From: Lysobacteraceae bacterium P
GTDB lineage: Bacteria > Pseudomonadota > Gammaproteobacteria > Xanthomonadales > Xanthomonadaceae
NCBI GenBank assembly: GCA_005503055.1
Contig: SCOX01000004.1
Location: 1 to 64,000 of the forward strand
Direction of reading: 5' to 3'
Length of the DNA: 64,000 nucleotides
Below the pieces are notes generated by a model, which saw only the letters and a list, made by a program, of their open reading frames with translations, made no database searches and was not told the origin of the DNA. This document shows positions 10,955 through 18,590 of the stretch, piece by piece (position 1 is the stretch's first letter; each line of letters starts with the position of its first letter). A program made the position numbers and the translations under genes.

Positions 10955-11643
10955 TGGCGGCGCGCATGGGCCTGCGCGTCTACTACGGAGGCACCTTCGA
11001 TCCCGTGCATGCGGGGCATTTGTCCGTCGCGCGCGAAGTACGCGACGCGTTGGCCGCGCAGGTTTTCCTCGTGCCGGCCGCCGACCCGCCGCATAAGGAC
11101 ATCACCCACGCCGATGCGCAGGCGCGTGCGCGCATGCTCGATCTCGCCGTCGCCGGCGAGCCGGACCTGAAGGTCGACCGGCGCGAATTGCGGCGCGAAG
11201 GGCCTTCCTACACCGTCGACACCCTGCGCGAGATTCGCGCCGAGCTCGGTCCGGATGCGCCGCTGGTATGGATGGTCGGCGGCGATTCGCTGGTTCAGCT
11301 GCACACTTGGAATCGCTGGCGCGAGCTGTTCGATCTGGCCCATGTACTCGCTGTCGCGCGGCCGGGATCGCACCTGGAGCCGGTCGCGGTGGCGGCGCTG
11401 GCGCCCGAGGTCGAGGCCGAGATCGGCCCGCGCCGGCGTCCGGCCATCGACCTGAACAGCAGTGCGGCGGGCGCATTTGCCGTATTTCCCCTGCGAAGCC
11501 AGCGTCCGGAGTCGTCCACCGAGCTGCGGCGCCGGATCGCCGACGGCGAGCCGTGGGAGGAAGGCGTCCCGGCCGCCGTGGCCGAGTACATCCGCCGCCG
11601 TGGCCTGTACCCCGTCCGGGGCGTCACGCCGGCTTCGTTATAA
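10954..11643 (+). CDS. nadD: Nicotinate-nucleotide adenylyltransferase
   Basis: 229 residues from the ATG at 10954; an ATG 12 nt downstream (at MGLRVYYGG) is also possible. GGTFDPVHAGH (residues 12-22) is the nucleotidyltransferase HxGH motif and SSTELRRRI near the C-terminus is the ISSTxIR motif. WMVGGDSLVQLHTWNRW is the NadD-specific segment. The enzyme makes nicotinate adenine dinucleotide from NaMN and ATP in NAD synthesis. It overlaps holA by one base and is followed after 40 bp by rsfS, as in many proteobacteria. Confidence 0.96.
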   Translation: MAARMGLRVYYGGTFDPVHAGHLSVAREVRDALAAQVFLVPAADPPHKDITHADAQARARMLDLAVAGEPDLKVDRRELRREGPSYTVDTLREIRAELGPDAPLVWMVGGDSLVQLHTWNRWRELFDLAHVLAVARPGSHLEPVAVAALAPEVEAEIGPRRRPAIDLNSSAAGAFAVFPLRSQRPESSTELRRRIADGEPWEEGVPAAVAEYIRRRGLYPVRGVTPASL

Positions 11644-11683
11644 TCCCCAAAGCATCACATTCGCCGAAGAGAGCCATCGCCCC

Positions 11684-12112
11684 TTGAGTACCGAAGCGCA
11701 AGTCATCAAGACCCTGCTGCCCAACCCGCCACCGCCGGTGGACGCCCTGCTGAAGATCGTGCATGCGGCGGTCGAAGAACTGAAGGCACGTGATGTCATC
11801 GAGATCGACGTGCGCGGCAAGAGCAGCGTCACCGACTACATGGTCATCGCTTCGGGCACATCGACTCGCCACGTGAAGTCGATCGCCAACGAAGTCGTCA
11901 AGTTCGCCAAGAGTCTCGACGTCCAGCCGCTGGGCGTGGAAGGCGAGCGCGAGGCCGAATGGGTGCTCGTCGATCTGGGCGACGTCGTGGTCCACGTCAT
12001 GCTGCCGCGCGTACGCGAGTTCTACGCCCTGGAGCGTCTGTGGACGGTCGGCGACCAGCCGCCGAGCGCGGACGAAGACGAATACGAGACCGACGCCGAA
12101 GAACGCTTCTGA
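11684..12112 (+). CDS. rsfS: Ribosomal silencing factor RsfS
   Basis: 142 residues from a TTG start at 11684, with GAAGAGAG as the likely ribosome binding site. The RsfS/DUF143 core is clear: VDALLKIVHAAVEELKARDVIEIDVRGKSSVTDYMVIASGTSTRHVKSIANEV, then EGEREAEWVLVDLGDVVVHVMLPRVREFYALERLW. RsfS binds ribosomal protein uL14 and blocks subunit joining in starved cells. The acidic tail (PPSADEDEYETDAEERF) is longer than in E. coli. A conserved start could lie a few codons later, but no ATG is available before the core. A terminator hairpin follows 35 nt downstream. Confidence 0.93.
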   Translation: MSTEAQVIKTLLPNPPPPVDALLKIVHAAVEELKARDVIEIDVRGKSSVTDYMVIASGTSTRHVKSIANEVVKFAKSLDVQPLGVEGEREAEWVLVDLGDVVVHVMLPRVREFYALERLWTVGDQPPSADEDEYETDAEERF

Positions 12113-12146
12113 GGCGCGACCGGCGGTATCGCGATTTGAAACGAAG

Positions 12147-12171
12147 ACGGCGCCTGCGGGCGCCGTTTTCC
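12147..12171 (+). terminator. Rho-independent terminator after rsfS
   Basis: A perfect 8-bp stem (ACGGCGCC/GGCGCCGT) with the loop TGCG is followed by TTTTC. It closes the leuS-rsfS transcript before the convergent PhoX-family gene. On the minus strand the stem is followed by CTTCGTTT, so it may work weakly both ways. Confidence 0.75.
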
Positions 12172-12269
12172 TTTCAGATCCCGCACGAGTCGACGACGTG
12201 ACGCGGGATGGTTCCTGCCTCGCGGCGCGACCGCACGTCCCTGTGCGGTCGCGCATCAGGCACGTCGCC

Positions 12270-13817
12270 TCACAGATGCCCGCGTTCCCACGGACCGGTG
12301 ATGGCGAAGGTGATGCCCGGCGTCTGTATGTTCACGAACAGCGTGCGGCTCCAGGGATCCCAGCAGGCGCCGCAGAACTCGCTCTCGCGATAGTCGCCTT
12401 CCGCGATCGTCTTGCCGGCGTTGGCGATCTGGGTCGAGGTCAGCTCGATGTTGTTCTTGCAAAAATAGAACGACTCACCGCGCCGCGTCAGACCGATCAG
12501 GCGCGCGCCGGGTCCGTATTCGTCCGGACTCTCGCCGCCGTCCTCGCACAGCAGCACGCCGCCGCGCGCGCTGACGGTGATGTTGTCGGGATTGTGCGCG
12601 GCAAGCTGATGCCCGCTGACGAACAATGCGCGGATGCGCTGGGTGAGCAGATCGAGCACCCACACTGAACCGTTGCCGCGACCAGGCCGCCCTTCGGCGT
12701 CCACACCGGTGCTGGTGTCGACGATGAACATCTTGCCGTAGCTGTGCCAGATGCCTTCGCCGCGGCTCATGCGCAGCGCGCCGTCACTCCACGCCTGCGC
12801 GAACGGGCCGCTGAGCGTCTCGCCGGCGGAAATGTCGGGAAAGCCCGTCGGCGCGACGATGGTGTCCAGATCGGGGTCGGGAATGTCCACCCACTCCAGC
12901 GCGTATTCGTCGCCGATCTTCGCCACCGTGAGGTCGGCGTTGTGCTTTCCGCGCACGCGCGCGGCCTGCAAGCGGCCGCCGTGTTCGAGCGAGCCGTAAC
13001 GACCGGCGCGATCATTGGGAATGAAGCGGTACAGTCCCGATTTGTTGCGGTCGTCCTCGGTCAGGTAGACGATGCCGGTGCGCGGATCGACCGCGACCGC
13101 TTCGTGGCTGAAGCGTCCCAGTCCGACCAACGGCCGGCCGCTGGTGCGTTCGGCGTCGGCATGCACTTCGAACACGTAGCCGTGCTTGCGGCCCGTGCTG
13201 GAGGCCTGATCGGTCTTGATCTCCTCGCACGACAGCCACGTGCCCCAGGGCGTGGGCCCGCCCGCACAGTTGACCAGCGTGCCGCCGAGGCTCGCCTCGA
13301 TGCTGTGCCACTCGCCGTTGCGATGGATCAACGTGGTGGTGCCGCCACCGGCGCGCTGGCCGCCGCCGATGTCGCCGGTGTCGTACATGCCCGGCGCGTT
13401 GATCGGCGTGGCGCCACCGCGTTCGTGGTTGCGGATCAGGACCAGCTCGTGCCCGTGGCCATGACCGCGGCCCGGATGACGATCGTGTTGATCGCGACCG
13501 GGCTTGCGCACGGCGACGACGGCCATGCCGTCGTGACGGTCGGGGCAGGGCTGGCCGTCGCTCATGACGTCGCCGCTCCAGCCGAAGGACCGGTAGCTGA
13601 AGCCACGCGGCAACTGCAGCAACGGCAGGCCCGTACTGCGATCGATGGCCGGCGCGAGCGCGCCGTAACGGCCGGGAATGGGCGCCAGGCGGGTCGGATC
13701 GCCGCCGGCGACGGCCTGGCGCGTGTACAGCGCGCCGAGGCTGCCGATGGCGCCGACCGCCATCGCGGCGGCACTGCCTTTGAGGACCTGGCGGCGGGAG
13801 GAATCGAACGGTTCCAT
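12270..13817 (-). CDS. Tat-exported PhoX/DUF839 family protein (putative alkaline phosphatase)
   Basis: 515 residues. The N-terminus carries a twin-arginine signal (SSRRQVLKG, Arg8-Arg9, then a hydrophobic stretch to about 36). The mature protein follows the DUF839/PhoX pattern: LPRGFSYRSFGWSG, GHELVLIRNHE, CAGGPTPWGTWLSCEE, GRFSHEAVAVDPRTGIVYLTEDD, SGLYRFIPN and GGVLLCEDGG. Known PhoX enzymes are Fe(III)/Ca(II)-dependent periplasmic phosphatases with a beta-propeller; Tat export suits cofactor loading in the cytoplasm. Phosphatase activity is inferred, since DUF839 also contains uncharacterised members. It lies between rsfS and rlmH, where E. coli has no such gene. It is divergent from rlmH. 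Confidence 0.85.
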   Translation of the reverse strand: MEPFDSSRRQVLKGSAAAMAVGAIGSLGALYTRQAVAGGDPTRLAPIPGRYGALAPAIDRSTGLPLLQLPRGFSYRSFGWSGDVMSDGQPCPDRHDGMAVVAVRKPGRDQHDRHPGRGHGHGHELVLIRNHERGGATPINAPGMYDTGDIGGGQRAGGGTTTLIHRNGEWHSIEASLGGTLVNCAGGPTPWGTWLSCEEIKTDQASSTGRKHGYVFEVHADAERTSGRPLVGLGRFSHEAVAVDPRTGIVYLTEDDRNKSGLYRFIPNDRAGRYGSLEHGGRLQAARVRGKHNADLTVAKIGDEYALEWVDIPDPDLDTIVAPTGFPDISAGETLSGPFAQAWSDGALRMSRGEGIWHSYGKMFIVDTSTGVDAEGRPGRGNGSVWVLDLLTQRIRALFVSGHQLAAHNPDNITVSARGGVLLCEDGGESPDEYGPGARLIGLTRRGESFYFCKNNIELTSTQIANAGKTIAEGDYRESEFCGACWDPWSRTLFVNIQTPGITFAITGPWERGHL

Positions 13818-13932
13818 CTGCGTCTCCTGCGGGGCTGGGGGAAGCCCGACCGTAGGAGCGTGGCGTGGCCGGAAGATGACAGCGGCGCGTCAGTGCATCG
13901 GAGCGTGACGCACAGCCGTTACCATCGCGACG

Positions 13933-14403
13933 ATGAAAGCGAAATTGATCGCAGTGGGTGAACGCGCGCCGCGCTGGGTGGCCGATGGCTTCGGCGAATA
14001 CCAGAAGCGCTTGTCGCACTGGTTGCCGCTGGAGTTGGTGGAAATCGAGCCGGGTCTGCGTGGGAAGGGCCGCGACGCCGCGCGTGCGACGGCCGACGAA
14101 GGCGTGCGCGTGATCGCCGCGCTGCCGAAAAACGCGCTGGTGGTGACGCTCGACGGGCGAGGGCGTCCCTGGTCGTCGGAACAGCTCGCGCAGCGATTGG
14201 AACACTGGCGTTCACAGGGTCGCGATCTCGCCTTCCTGATCGGCGGGCCCGAAGGCCATGCGTCCGACGTGACCGCGCGCGGTGATGAATCCTGGTCGCT
14301 CGGGCCGCTCACGTTGCCGCACATGCTGGTACGGCTGGTCGCCGCCGAGCAGCTTTATCGCGCCGCTGCACTGCTGGCGAACCATCCCTACCATCGGGCT
14401 TGA
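13933..14403 (+). CDS. rlmH: 23S rRNA pseudouridine-1915 N3-methyltransferase
   Basis: 156 residues, the usual length. It opens with MKAKLIAVGERAPRWVADGFGEYQKRL, and the SPOUT-fold knot carries LIGGPEGH and the C-terminal SLGPLTLPHMLVRLVAAEQLYRA with NHPYHR at the end. All are RlmH hallmarks. It methylates m3Psi1915 in helix 69 of 23S rRNA on the assembled 70S ribosome. It probably belonged to the rsfS operon and is now separated from it by the divergent PhoX-family gene. Confidence 0.97.
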   Translation: MKAKLIAVGERAPRWVADGFGEYQKRLSHWLPLELVEIEPGLRGKGRDAARATADEGVRVIAALPKNALVVTLDGRGRPWSSEQLAQRLEHWRSQGRDLAFLIGGPEGHASDVTARGDESWSLGPLTLPHMLVRLVAAEQLYRAAALLANHPYHRA

Positions 14404-14423
14404 CGACGGGTCGCAGGTGACCG

Positions 14424-14454
14424 GAGCCGCCCCGATCGCTCGCGGCGGCTCTTC
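14424..14454. terminator. Hairpin between convergent rlmH and TonB-like gene
   Basis: An 8-bp stem GAGCCGCC/GGCGGCTC (14424-14431 and 14444-14451) with a 12-nt loop that contains CGATCG is followed by TT. The T-run is short, so it would be a weak, possibly bidirectional terminator between two converging genes. Confidence 0.4.
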
Positions 14455-14458
14455 GCAC

Positions 14459-15130
14459 TCAGAGCTTGAACTCGATCGGCACGCGCCCGACAGCCTGCAC
14501 CGCATGCCCATCGCGCATCGCGGGCTGGAACATCCACTTGGTGAGCACCGTGCGCCGCGCGGCCTGATCGAGCACGCGATGGCCGCTGCTGCGCGCGATG
14601 CGCACGTCGAGTGCGCGACCGTCGGCGCCGACGAGGATTTCCAGCTCGACGGTGCCGCTCAGCCCGGCGCGCATCGCCTCGCCGGGATACGGCGGTGGCG
14701 GTGACAGCAGTGCCTGCAGTTGCGCGGCGGCGGGCGGTGCGACGGGCTCCAGCGAGGGCGCCGTGTCGATCGCGATGTCGGATGGCGCGCTGATGGCGAT
14801 GTCGCCCGGTTGTGAATCGACGACCTGTTGTTCGACGGTCGCGACCGGTTGCGGCGTGCGCAGCGAATGCGAGGTGGGCTGCGGTGGCTTGCGGGTGATC
14901 TCGACGGGTTCGATCCGTGGCGGATCGATCCGCCTGATCTTCTGCAGTTGCACGATCTGTATCGCTTCGTCGCGTTGTACCGGTGCCTGCAACGTCTGCT
15001 GCGACAATGGCACCACCAGCGCGAGCACGAGCGCGCCATTGAACAGCAGGGTTCCGGTGTTGGCGGCGATGCGGCCGCCGTCGATCGGGTCGTGAGAAGT
15101 GCCGGAAGGAAAACGGATCGCGTGTGCCAT
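14459..15130 (-). CDS. TonB-like energy transducer
   Basis: 223 residues from the ATG at 15130. A membrane anchor (about 21-42, IAANTGTLLFNGALVLALVVPL) is followed by a linker with several prolines (PPRIEPVEITRKPPQP). The C-terminal TonB domain has PPPYPGEAMRAGLSGTVELEILVGADGRALDVRIARSSGHRVLDQAARRTVLTKWMF, close to the YP..A...G.V.V.F..D..G.V pattern of TonB. It would pass proton-motive energy from ExbB/ExbD to outer-membrane receptors or act in a related envelope function. No exbBD lies nearby, so it is probably one of several TonB paralogues. Confidence 0.85.
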   Translation of the reverse strand: MAHAIRFPSGTSHDPIDGGRIAANTGTLLFNGALVLALVVPLSQQTLQAPVQRDEAIQIVQLQKIRRIDPPRIEPVEITRKPPQPTSHSLRTPQPVATVEQQVVDSQPGDIAISAPSDIAIDTAPSLEPVAPPAAAQLQALLSPPPPYPGEAMRAGLSGTVELEILVGADGRALDVRIARSSGHRVLDQAARRTVLTKWMFQPAMRDGHAVQAVGRVPIEFKL

Positions 15131-15219
15131 GGCGTGACCTCCTGGGGTGTGCCATGACGCAAACGCATCGGCGGTTGCAACGGGGTTGATGCGCGTGCCA
15201 GGAATCGGATCGGACGCGC

Positions 15220-15249
15220 AAAAGAAACGGGCCCGCAAGGCGGGCCCGT
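15220..15249 (-). terminator. Rho-independent terminator, minus strand
   Basis: A perfect 10-bp stem (ACGGGCCCGC/GCGGGCCCGT) with a 3-nt loop is followed on the minus strand by TTTCTTTT. It ends the SIMPL-small ORF transcript. Confidence 0.8.
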
Positions 15250-15277
15250 TCGTGCAGTGCGATCGACGATGTCCGGG

Positions 15278-15460
15278 TCAGTCCGGTTCCGGTCCGGTCT
15301 CCGTCTTGCGATCCAGTCCGCCTTCGTCCGGATGCGGCTTGTCGCGAGGCTTGGGGGAGTGCGCGTCCTCGCGGTCGCGCGGTTCCGTCTCCGCGTAGCC
15401 CGGGTTGCGCCCGGGCTTGGGATCGGCAGCAGGTGGAGCGGACTTGCCGGACTTCGACAT
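15278..15460 (-). CDS. Small hydrophilic hypothetical protein (60 aa)
   Basis: 60 residues, almost wholly polar: rich in Pro, Asp, Glu, Lys and Arg, with no hydrophobic core, so probably intrinsically disordered. The ATG lies 2 nt after the stop of the SIMPL gene, and GGAAA in the end of that gene could serve as ribosome binding site, which suggests translational coupling. A strong minus-strand terminator follows 28 bp after its stop, which makes it the last gene of a two-gene transcript. Function unknown. The position supports it as a real gene, but short open frames are easy to come by at this GC content. Confidence 0.55.
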   Translation of the reverse strand: MSKSGKSAPPAADPKPGRNPGYAETEPRDREDAHSPKPRDKPHPDEGGLDRKTETGPEPD

Positions 15461-15462
15461 GA

Positions 15463-16209
15463 TCAGTTTCCGAGTTCGAACACCACGTCGATGCTGACCG
15501 ACAGGACGTTCTCGCCGGGTGAGATCGGCGTTTGTTCGATGCGGTCCATCGCCTTCATCGCCATCATCGGCATCGGGCGCGGCGGCGCGAAGTTGCCGCC
15601 CTCGCTGATGCTGACGATGCGACGCACTTTCTTGCCCAGGGTCTTGGCGTACATCTCGGCGCGCGCCTGCGCCTTCTCGACGGCCGCGCGGCGGGCCTCA
15701 TCGTAGGCAGCCTCCTTCTTGCCCTCGTCCAGGTCGAAGGTCGGGCCGTTGATCTGGTTGGCGCCGGTGGCGACCAGTGCGTCCAGGATCTTGCCGAGCT
15801 TGCCGATGTCGCGCACGGTGACGTTGACGTTGTTGATCGCCTGGTAGCCGGTGATCGTCGGCGGCTGGTTGTCGCCGTACTTGTACTGGGGGTTGAGGTT
15901 GACGCCGCTGGTCTGCACGTCCCGGTCGGCGATGCCCGCGGCCTTGATGGCTGCGACCACCTTCGCCATCTGGTCGGCGTTGGCGCGCATGGCGGCGTTG
16001 GCATCGGCGGCCTGAGTGACAACGCCGGTGGACAGGGTGGCGATGTCGGGCGCGCGGCGCGCCTCGGCTTGTGCCGACACGTTGAGCAGCGTGCCGTCGG
16101 TAGCGACGAAGGGCGTGGTCTGGGCGGGGCTCACGGCGGGCAGGGCTCCGAAGGCGAGGGCGGCGGCAAGGACAAGGGGGCGCACGGTCAAGCGGGACAG
16201 CAGGGGCAT
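15463..16209 (-). CDS. SIMPL (DUF541) domain periplasmic protein
   Basis: 248 residues from the ATG at 16209, preceded by AAGGAG. A signal peptide (MPLLSRLTVRPLVLAAALAFGALPAVSPAQ) leads to the SIMPL domain: LLNVSAQAEARRAPDIATLSTGVVTQAADANAAMRANADQM, DVQTSGVNLNPQYKY, TITGYQAINNVNVTVRDIGKLGKILDALVATGANQINGPTFDL and AYDEARRAAVEKAQARAEMYAKTLGKKV. Bacterial relatives (YggE, BP26) form periplasmic or outer-membrane-linked oligomers, with proposed roles in oxidative stress. The role here is not evident. Imperfect 13-bp direct repeats lie in its 5' leader (16222-16256). Confidence 0.88.
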   Translation of the reverse strand: MPLLSRLTVRPLVLAAALAFGALPAVSPAQTTPFVATDGTLLNVSAQAEARRAPDIATLSTGVVTQAADANAAMRANADQMAKVVAAIKAAGIADRDVQTSGVNLNPQYKYGDNQPPTITGYQAINNVNVTVRDIGKLGKILDALVATGANQINGPTFDLDEGKKEAAYDEARRAAVEKAQARAEMYAKTLGKKVRRIVSISEGGNFAPPRPMPMMAMKAMDRIEQTPISPGENVLSVSIDVVFELGN

Positions 16210-16221
16210 GACAACTCCTTC

Positions 16222-16256
16222 GGTTGGAAGCTTGGGTTGGAAGCTCGGGGTTGAAA
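16222..16256. repeat. Imperfect 13-bp direct repeats upstream of SIMPL gene
   Basis: GGTTGGAAGCTT (16222), GGTTGGAAGCTC (16235) and a worn third copy (16249) lie at 13-14-bp spacing, just upstream of the ribosome binding site of the minus-strand SIMPL gene. They may be replication slippage or binding sites. Confidence 0.5.
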
Positions 16257-16391
16257 GGGCCGGCCGTCGTCGACTGGCCCTCATTGAAGCACGAGGGGTC
16301 TTGGCGATCCGGTGAACGAACCGTGAGCCCGGTCGGGGTTGCAGATCATGCCCGACTCTGTCCGCCAGTCAGCGCGGGTTATGCTTCTCGA

Positions 16392-16976
16392 ATGCTGTAT
16401 CTCGCCTCCAAATCCCCACGTCGTCACGAATTGCTGGGTCGGCTCCTGTCGGGCCAGCCCGGTGCCGAATTCGGCGTCCTGGACATCGACATCCCCGAAC
16501 ACCCGCAACCCGGCGAGCCCGCCGAGGACTACGTGCGCCGCGTCGCACGCGAGAAGGCAGGGGCCGGGCTGTTGCGGGTCGTCGCCAACCCGACGGCGGT
16601 CGTACTCGGTTCCGACACCGAAGTCGTGCTCGACGGCGAGGTCTTCGGCAAGCCGGCCGACGACGCCGACGCCGCAGCCATGCTGCGCAGGCTCTCGGGC
16701 CGCACGCACCAGGTCATCTCGGCGGTGTCGGTGGTCTCGCCCGCGCGCGAACTGCAGGCGGTGTCGATCTCGGAAGTGACCTTCGCCGAACTGACGCCGG
16801 CGCGCATCGACGCCTACGTCGCCAGTGGCGAAACGCACGGCCGTGCCGGCGCGTACGCCATCCAGGGCCTCGCCGAGGCCTTCACCACCCGACTGTCCGG
16901 CAGCTATTCCGGTGTCATGGGGCTGCCGCTGTACGAGACGGCCACGCTGCTGCGCGAGTTCGGAGTGGTGAAGTGA
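16392..16976 (+). CDS. maf: Maf-type nucleoside triphosphate pyrophosphatase (YhdE type)
   Basis: 194 residues. It begins [15 protein letters not shown], the Maf phosphate-binding SxSPRR motif, and keeps [18 protein letters not shown] and [15 protein letters not shown]. Maf/YhdE hydrolyses dTTP, UTP and modified pyrimidine triphosphates and is linked to division arrest. The YhdE rather than YceF assignment rests on the GAYAIQG context and on linkage to rng, as in E. coli (yhdE-rng-yhdP-tldD). The TGA overlaps the rng start by 4 bp (GTGA). Confidence 0.92.
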   Translation: MLYLASKSPRRHELLGRLLSGQPGAEFGVLDIDIPEHPQPGEPAEDYVRRVAREKAGAGLLRVVANPTAVVLGSDTEVVLDGEVFGKPADDADAAAMLRRLSGRTHQVISAVSVVSPARELQAVSISEVTFAELTPARIDAYVASGETHGRAGAYAIQGLAEAFTTRLSGSYSGVMGLPLYETATLLREFGVVK

Positions 16977-18466
16977 GCGAAGAGATCCTGGTCAACGTCA
17001 CCCCGCGCGAAACCCGCGTCGCCGTCGTCGAGAACGGCATGCTGCAGGAACTGCACATCGAGCGCGGCTGGCGTCGCGGTGTGGTGGGCAATATCTACAA
17101 GGGCAAGGTCCAGCGCGTGATGCCGGGCATGCAGGCGGCGTTCGTCGACATCGGGCTGGAGCGCGCCGCGTTCCTGCACGCAGCGGACATCGTCAAGCCC
17201 ACGCCCGTGGCCGAGGGCAACAACGCCGGCGAGGAGGCCCCGCTGCCGCCCACGCCGACGCGGCCCATCGCCGAACTGCTGCGCGAGGGGCAGGAGATCG
17301 TCGTGCAGGTGGTGAAGGATCCCATCGGCAGCAAGGGCGCCCGCCTCACCACGCAGCTGAGCATTCCCTCACGCTACCTCGTGCTGCTGCCGCGCACGCG
17401 CGTGGTCGGTGTGTCGGCGCGCATCGAGGACGAAGCCGAGCGCGCGCGCCTGAAGGCGCACATCACTTCGCTGGCGCCTTCGGGCGACGGCCATGGCTAC
17501 ATCGTGCGCACCAACGCCGAGAGCCAGCCCGAGGAACAACTCGCCGAGGACGTCGCGTACCTGGGCCGGGTGTGGGGTCTGATCGAGGAACGCGCGCGCA
17601 GCGCCCGCGTCGGTGAGCGCGTGTACGAGGACCTCAACCTGCCGCTGCGCGCGGTGCGCGACCTGATGCGCAAGGACGTCGAGAAAGTGCGCGTCGATTC
17701 GCGCGAAACCTGCGAGCGCCTGCGCGTGTTCGCCGCGCAGTACATGCCGGGGCTGGACGAGAAGATCGAGCACTACACCGGCGCGCGGCCCATCTTCGAC
17801 CTCTACGGGGTCGAGGACGAAATCCAGCGCGCACTCGACAAGGAAGTGCCGCTCAAGTCCGGCGGTTACCTGGTGATCGACCAGACCGAAGCGATGACGA
17901 CGGTCGACATCAACACCGGTTCGTTCCTCGGCCAGCGCAACCTCGAGGAAACGGTGTACCGCACCAATCTCGAAGCGGCGCAGTCGGTCGCGCGCCAGCT
18001 GCGCCTGCGCAACCTGGGCGGCATCATCATCATCGACTTCATCGACATGACCGATGCCGAGCACAAGCGACAGGTGCTGCGTCAGCTGGAGAAGTCGCTC
18101 GCGCGCGACCACGCCAAGACCACGGTATACGAGTTCTCGCCGCTGGGCCTGGTGGAGATGACGCGCAAGCGCACCACCGAAAGCCTGGAGCGCCAGCTGA
18201 GCGAACCCTGTCACGAGTGCGGCGGGCGCGGCACGCTCAAGACGCCGGAAACGGTGACGTACGAGATCTTCCGCGACATCGTCCGCCAGGTGCGCCAGTT
18301 CGACGCGCCGCGCCTGATGGTGATCGCATCGAGCAAGGTCGTCGCGCGCATCACCGACGAAGAGTCGACGGCGGTGGCCGAGCTGGAGGAATTCCTGGGC
18401 AAGTCGATCCGCTTCCAGGCGGACGATCAGTACGCGCAGGAGCAGTTCGATGTCGTGCTGCTCTGA
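16973..18466 (+). CDS. rng: Ribonuclease G
   Basis: 497 residues from the GTG at 16973, which overlaps the maf stop. Its opening ([30 protein letters not shown]) and S1-like segment ([37 protein letters not shown]) are those of RNase G. The catalytic domain has TVDINTGSF, which supplies the metal-binding Asp, and the zinc-link-like CHECGGRG, where RNase E/G carry CxxCxGxG. It lacks the long C-terminal scaffold of RNase E. It matures the 5' end of 16S rRNA and degrades some mRNAs. Confidence 0.96.
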   Translation: MSEEILVNVTPRETRVAVVENGMLQELHIERGWRRGVVGNIYKGKVQRVMPGMQAAFVDIGLERAAFLHAADIVKPTPVAEGNNAGEEAPLPPTPTRPIAELLREGQEIVVQVVKDPIGSKGARLTTQLSIPSRYLVLLPRTRVVGVSARIEDEAERARLKAHITSLAPSGDGHGYIVRTNAESQPEEQLAEDVAYLGRVWGLIEERARSARVGERVYEDLNLPLRAVRDLMRKDVEKVRVDSRETCERLRVFAAQYMPGLDEKIEHYTGARPIFDLYGVEDEIQRALDKEVPLKSGGYLVIDQTEAMTTVDINTGSFLGQRNLEETVYRTNLEAAQSVARQLRLRNLGGIIIIDFIDMTDAEHKRQVLRQLEKSLARDHAKTTVYEFSPLGLVEMTRKRTTESLERQLSEPCHECGGRGTLKTPETVTYEIFRDIVRQVRQFDAPRLMVIASSKVVARITDEESTAVAELEEFLGKSIRFQADDQYAQEQFDVVLL

Positions 18467-18498
18467 GGCAATGCACGGCCGGGCATTCCGGAGCGCCG

Positions 18499-18522
18499 AC
18501 GCCGCGGTAACGCGGCGTTCTC
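18499..18522 (+). terminator. Possible terminator hairpin after rng
   Basis: A perfect 8-bp stem ACGCCGCG/CGCGGCGT with a GTAA loop is followed by TCTC. The absence of a proper T-run makes it weak; it could also be a transcript-stabilising hairpin between rng and yhdP. Confidence 0.35.
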
Positions 18523-18590
18523 GCAGGTGGCGGGAGAATGCACGCATGCGTCCCTTCGCCCTCCGGTCTTCCCCGCGCGCGAGCTGAACG

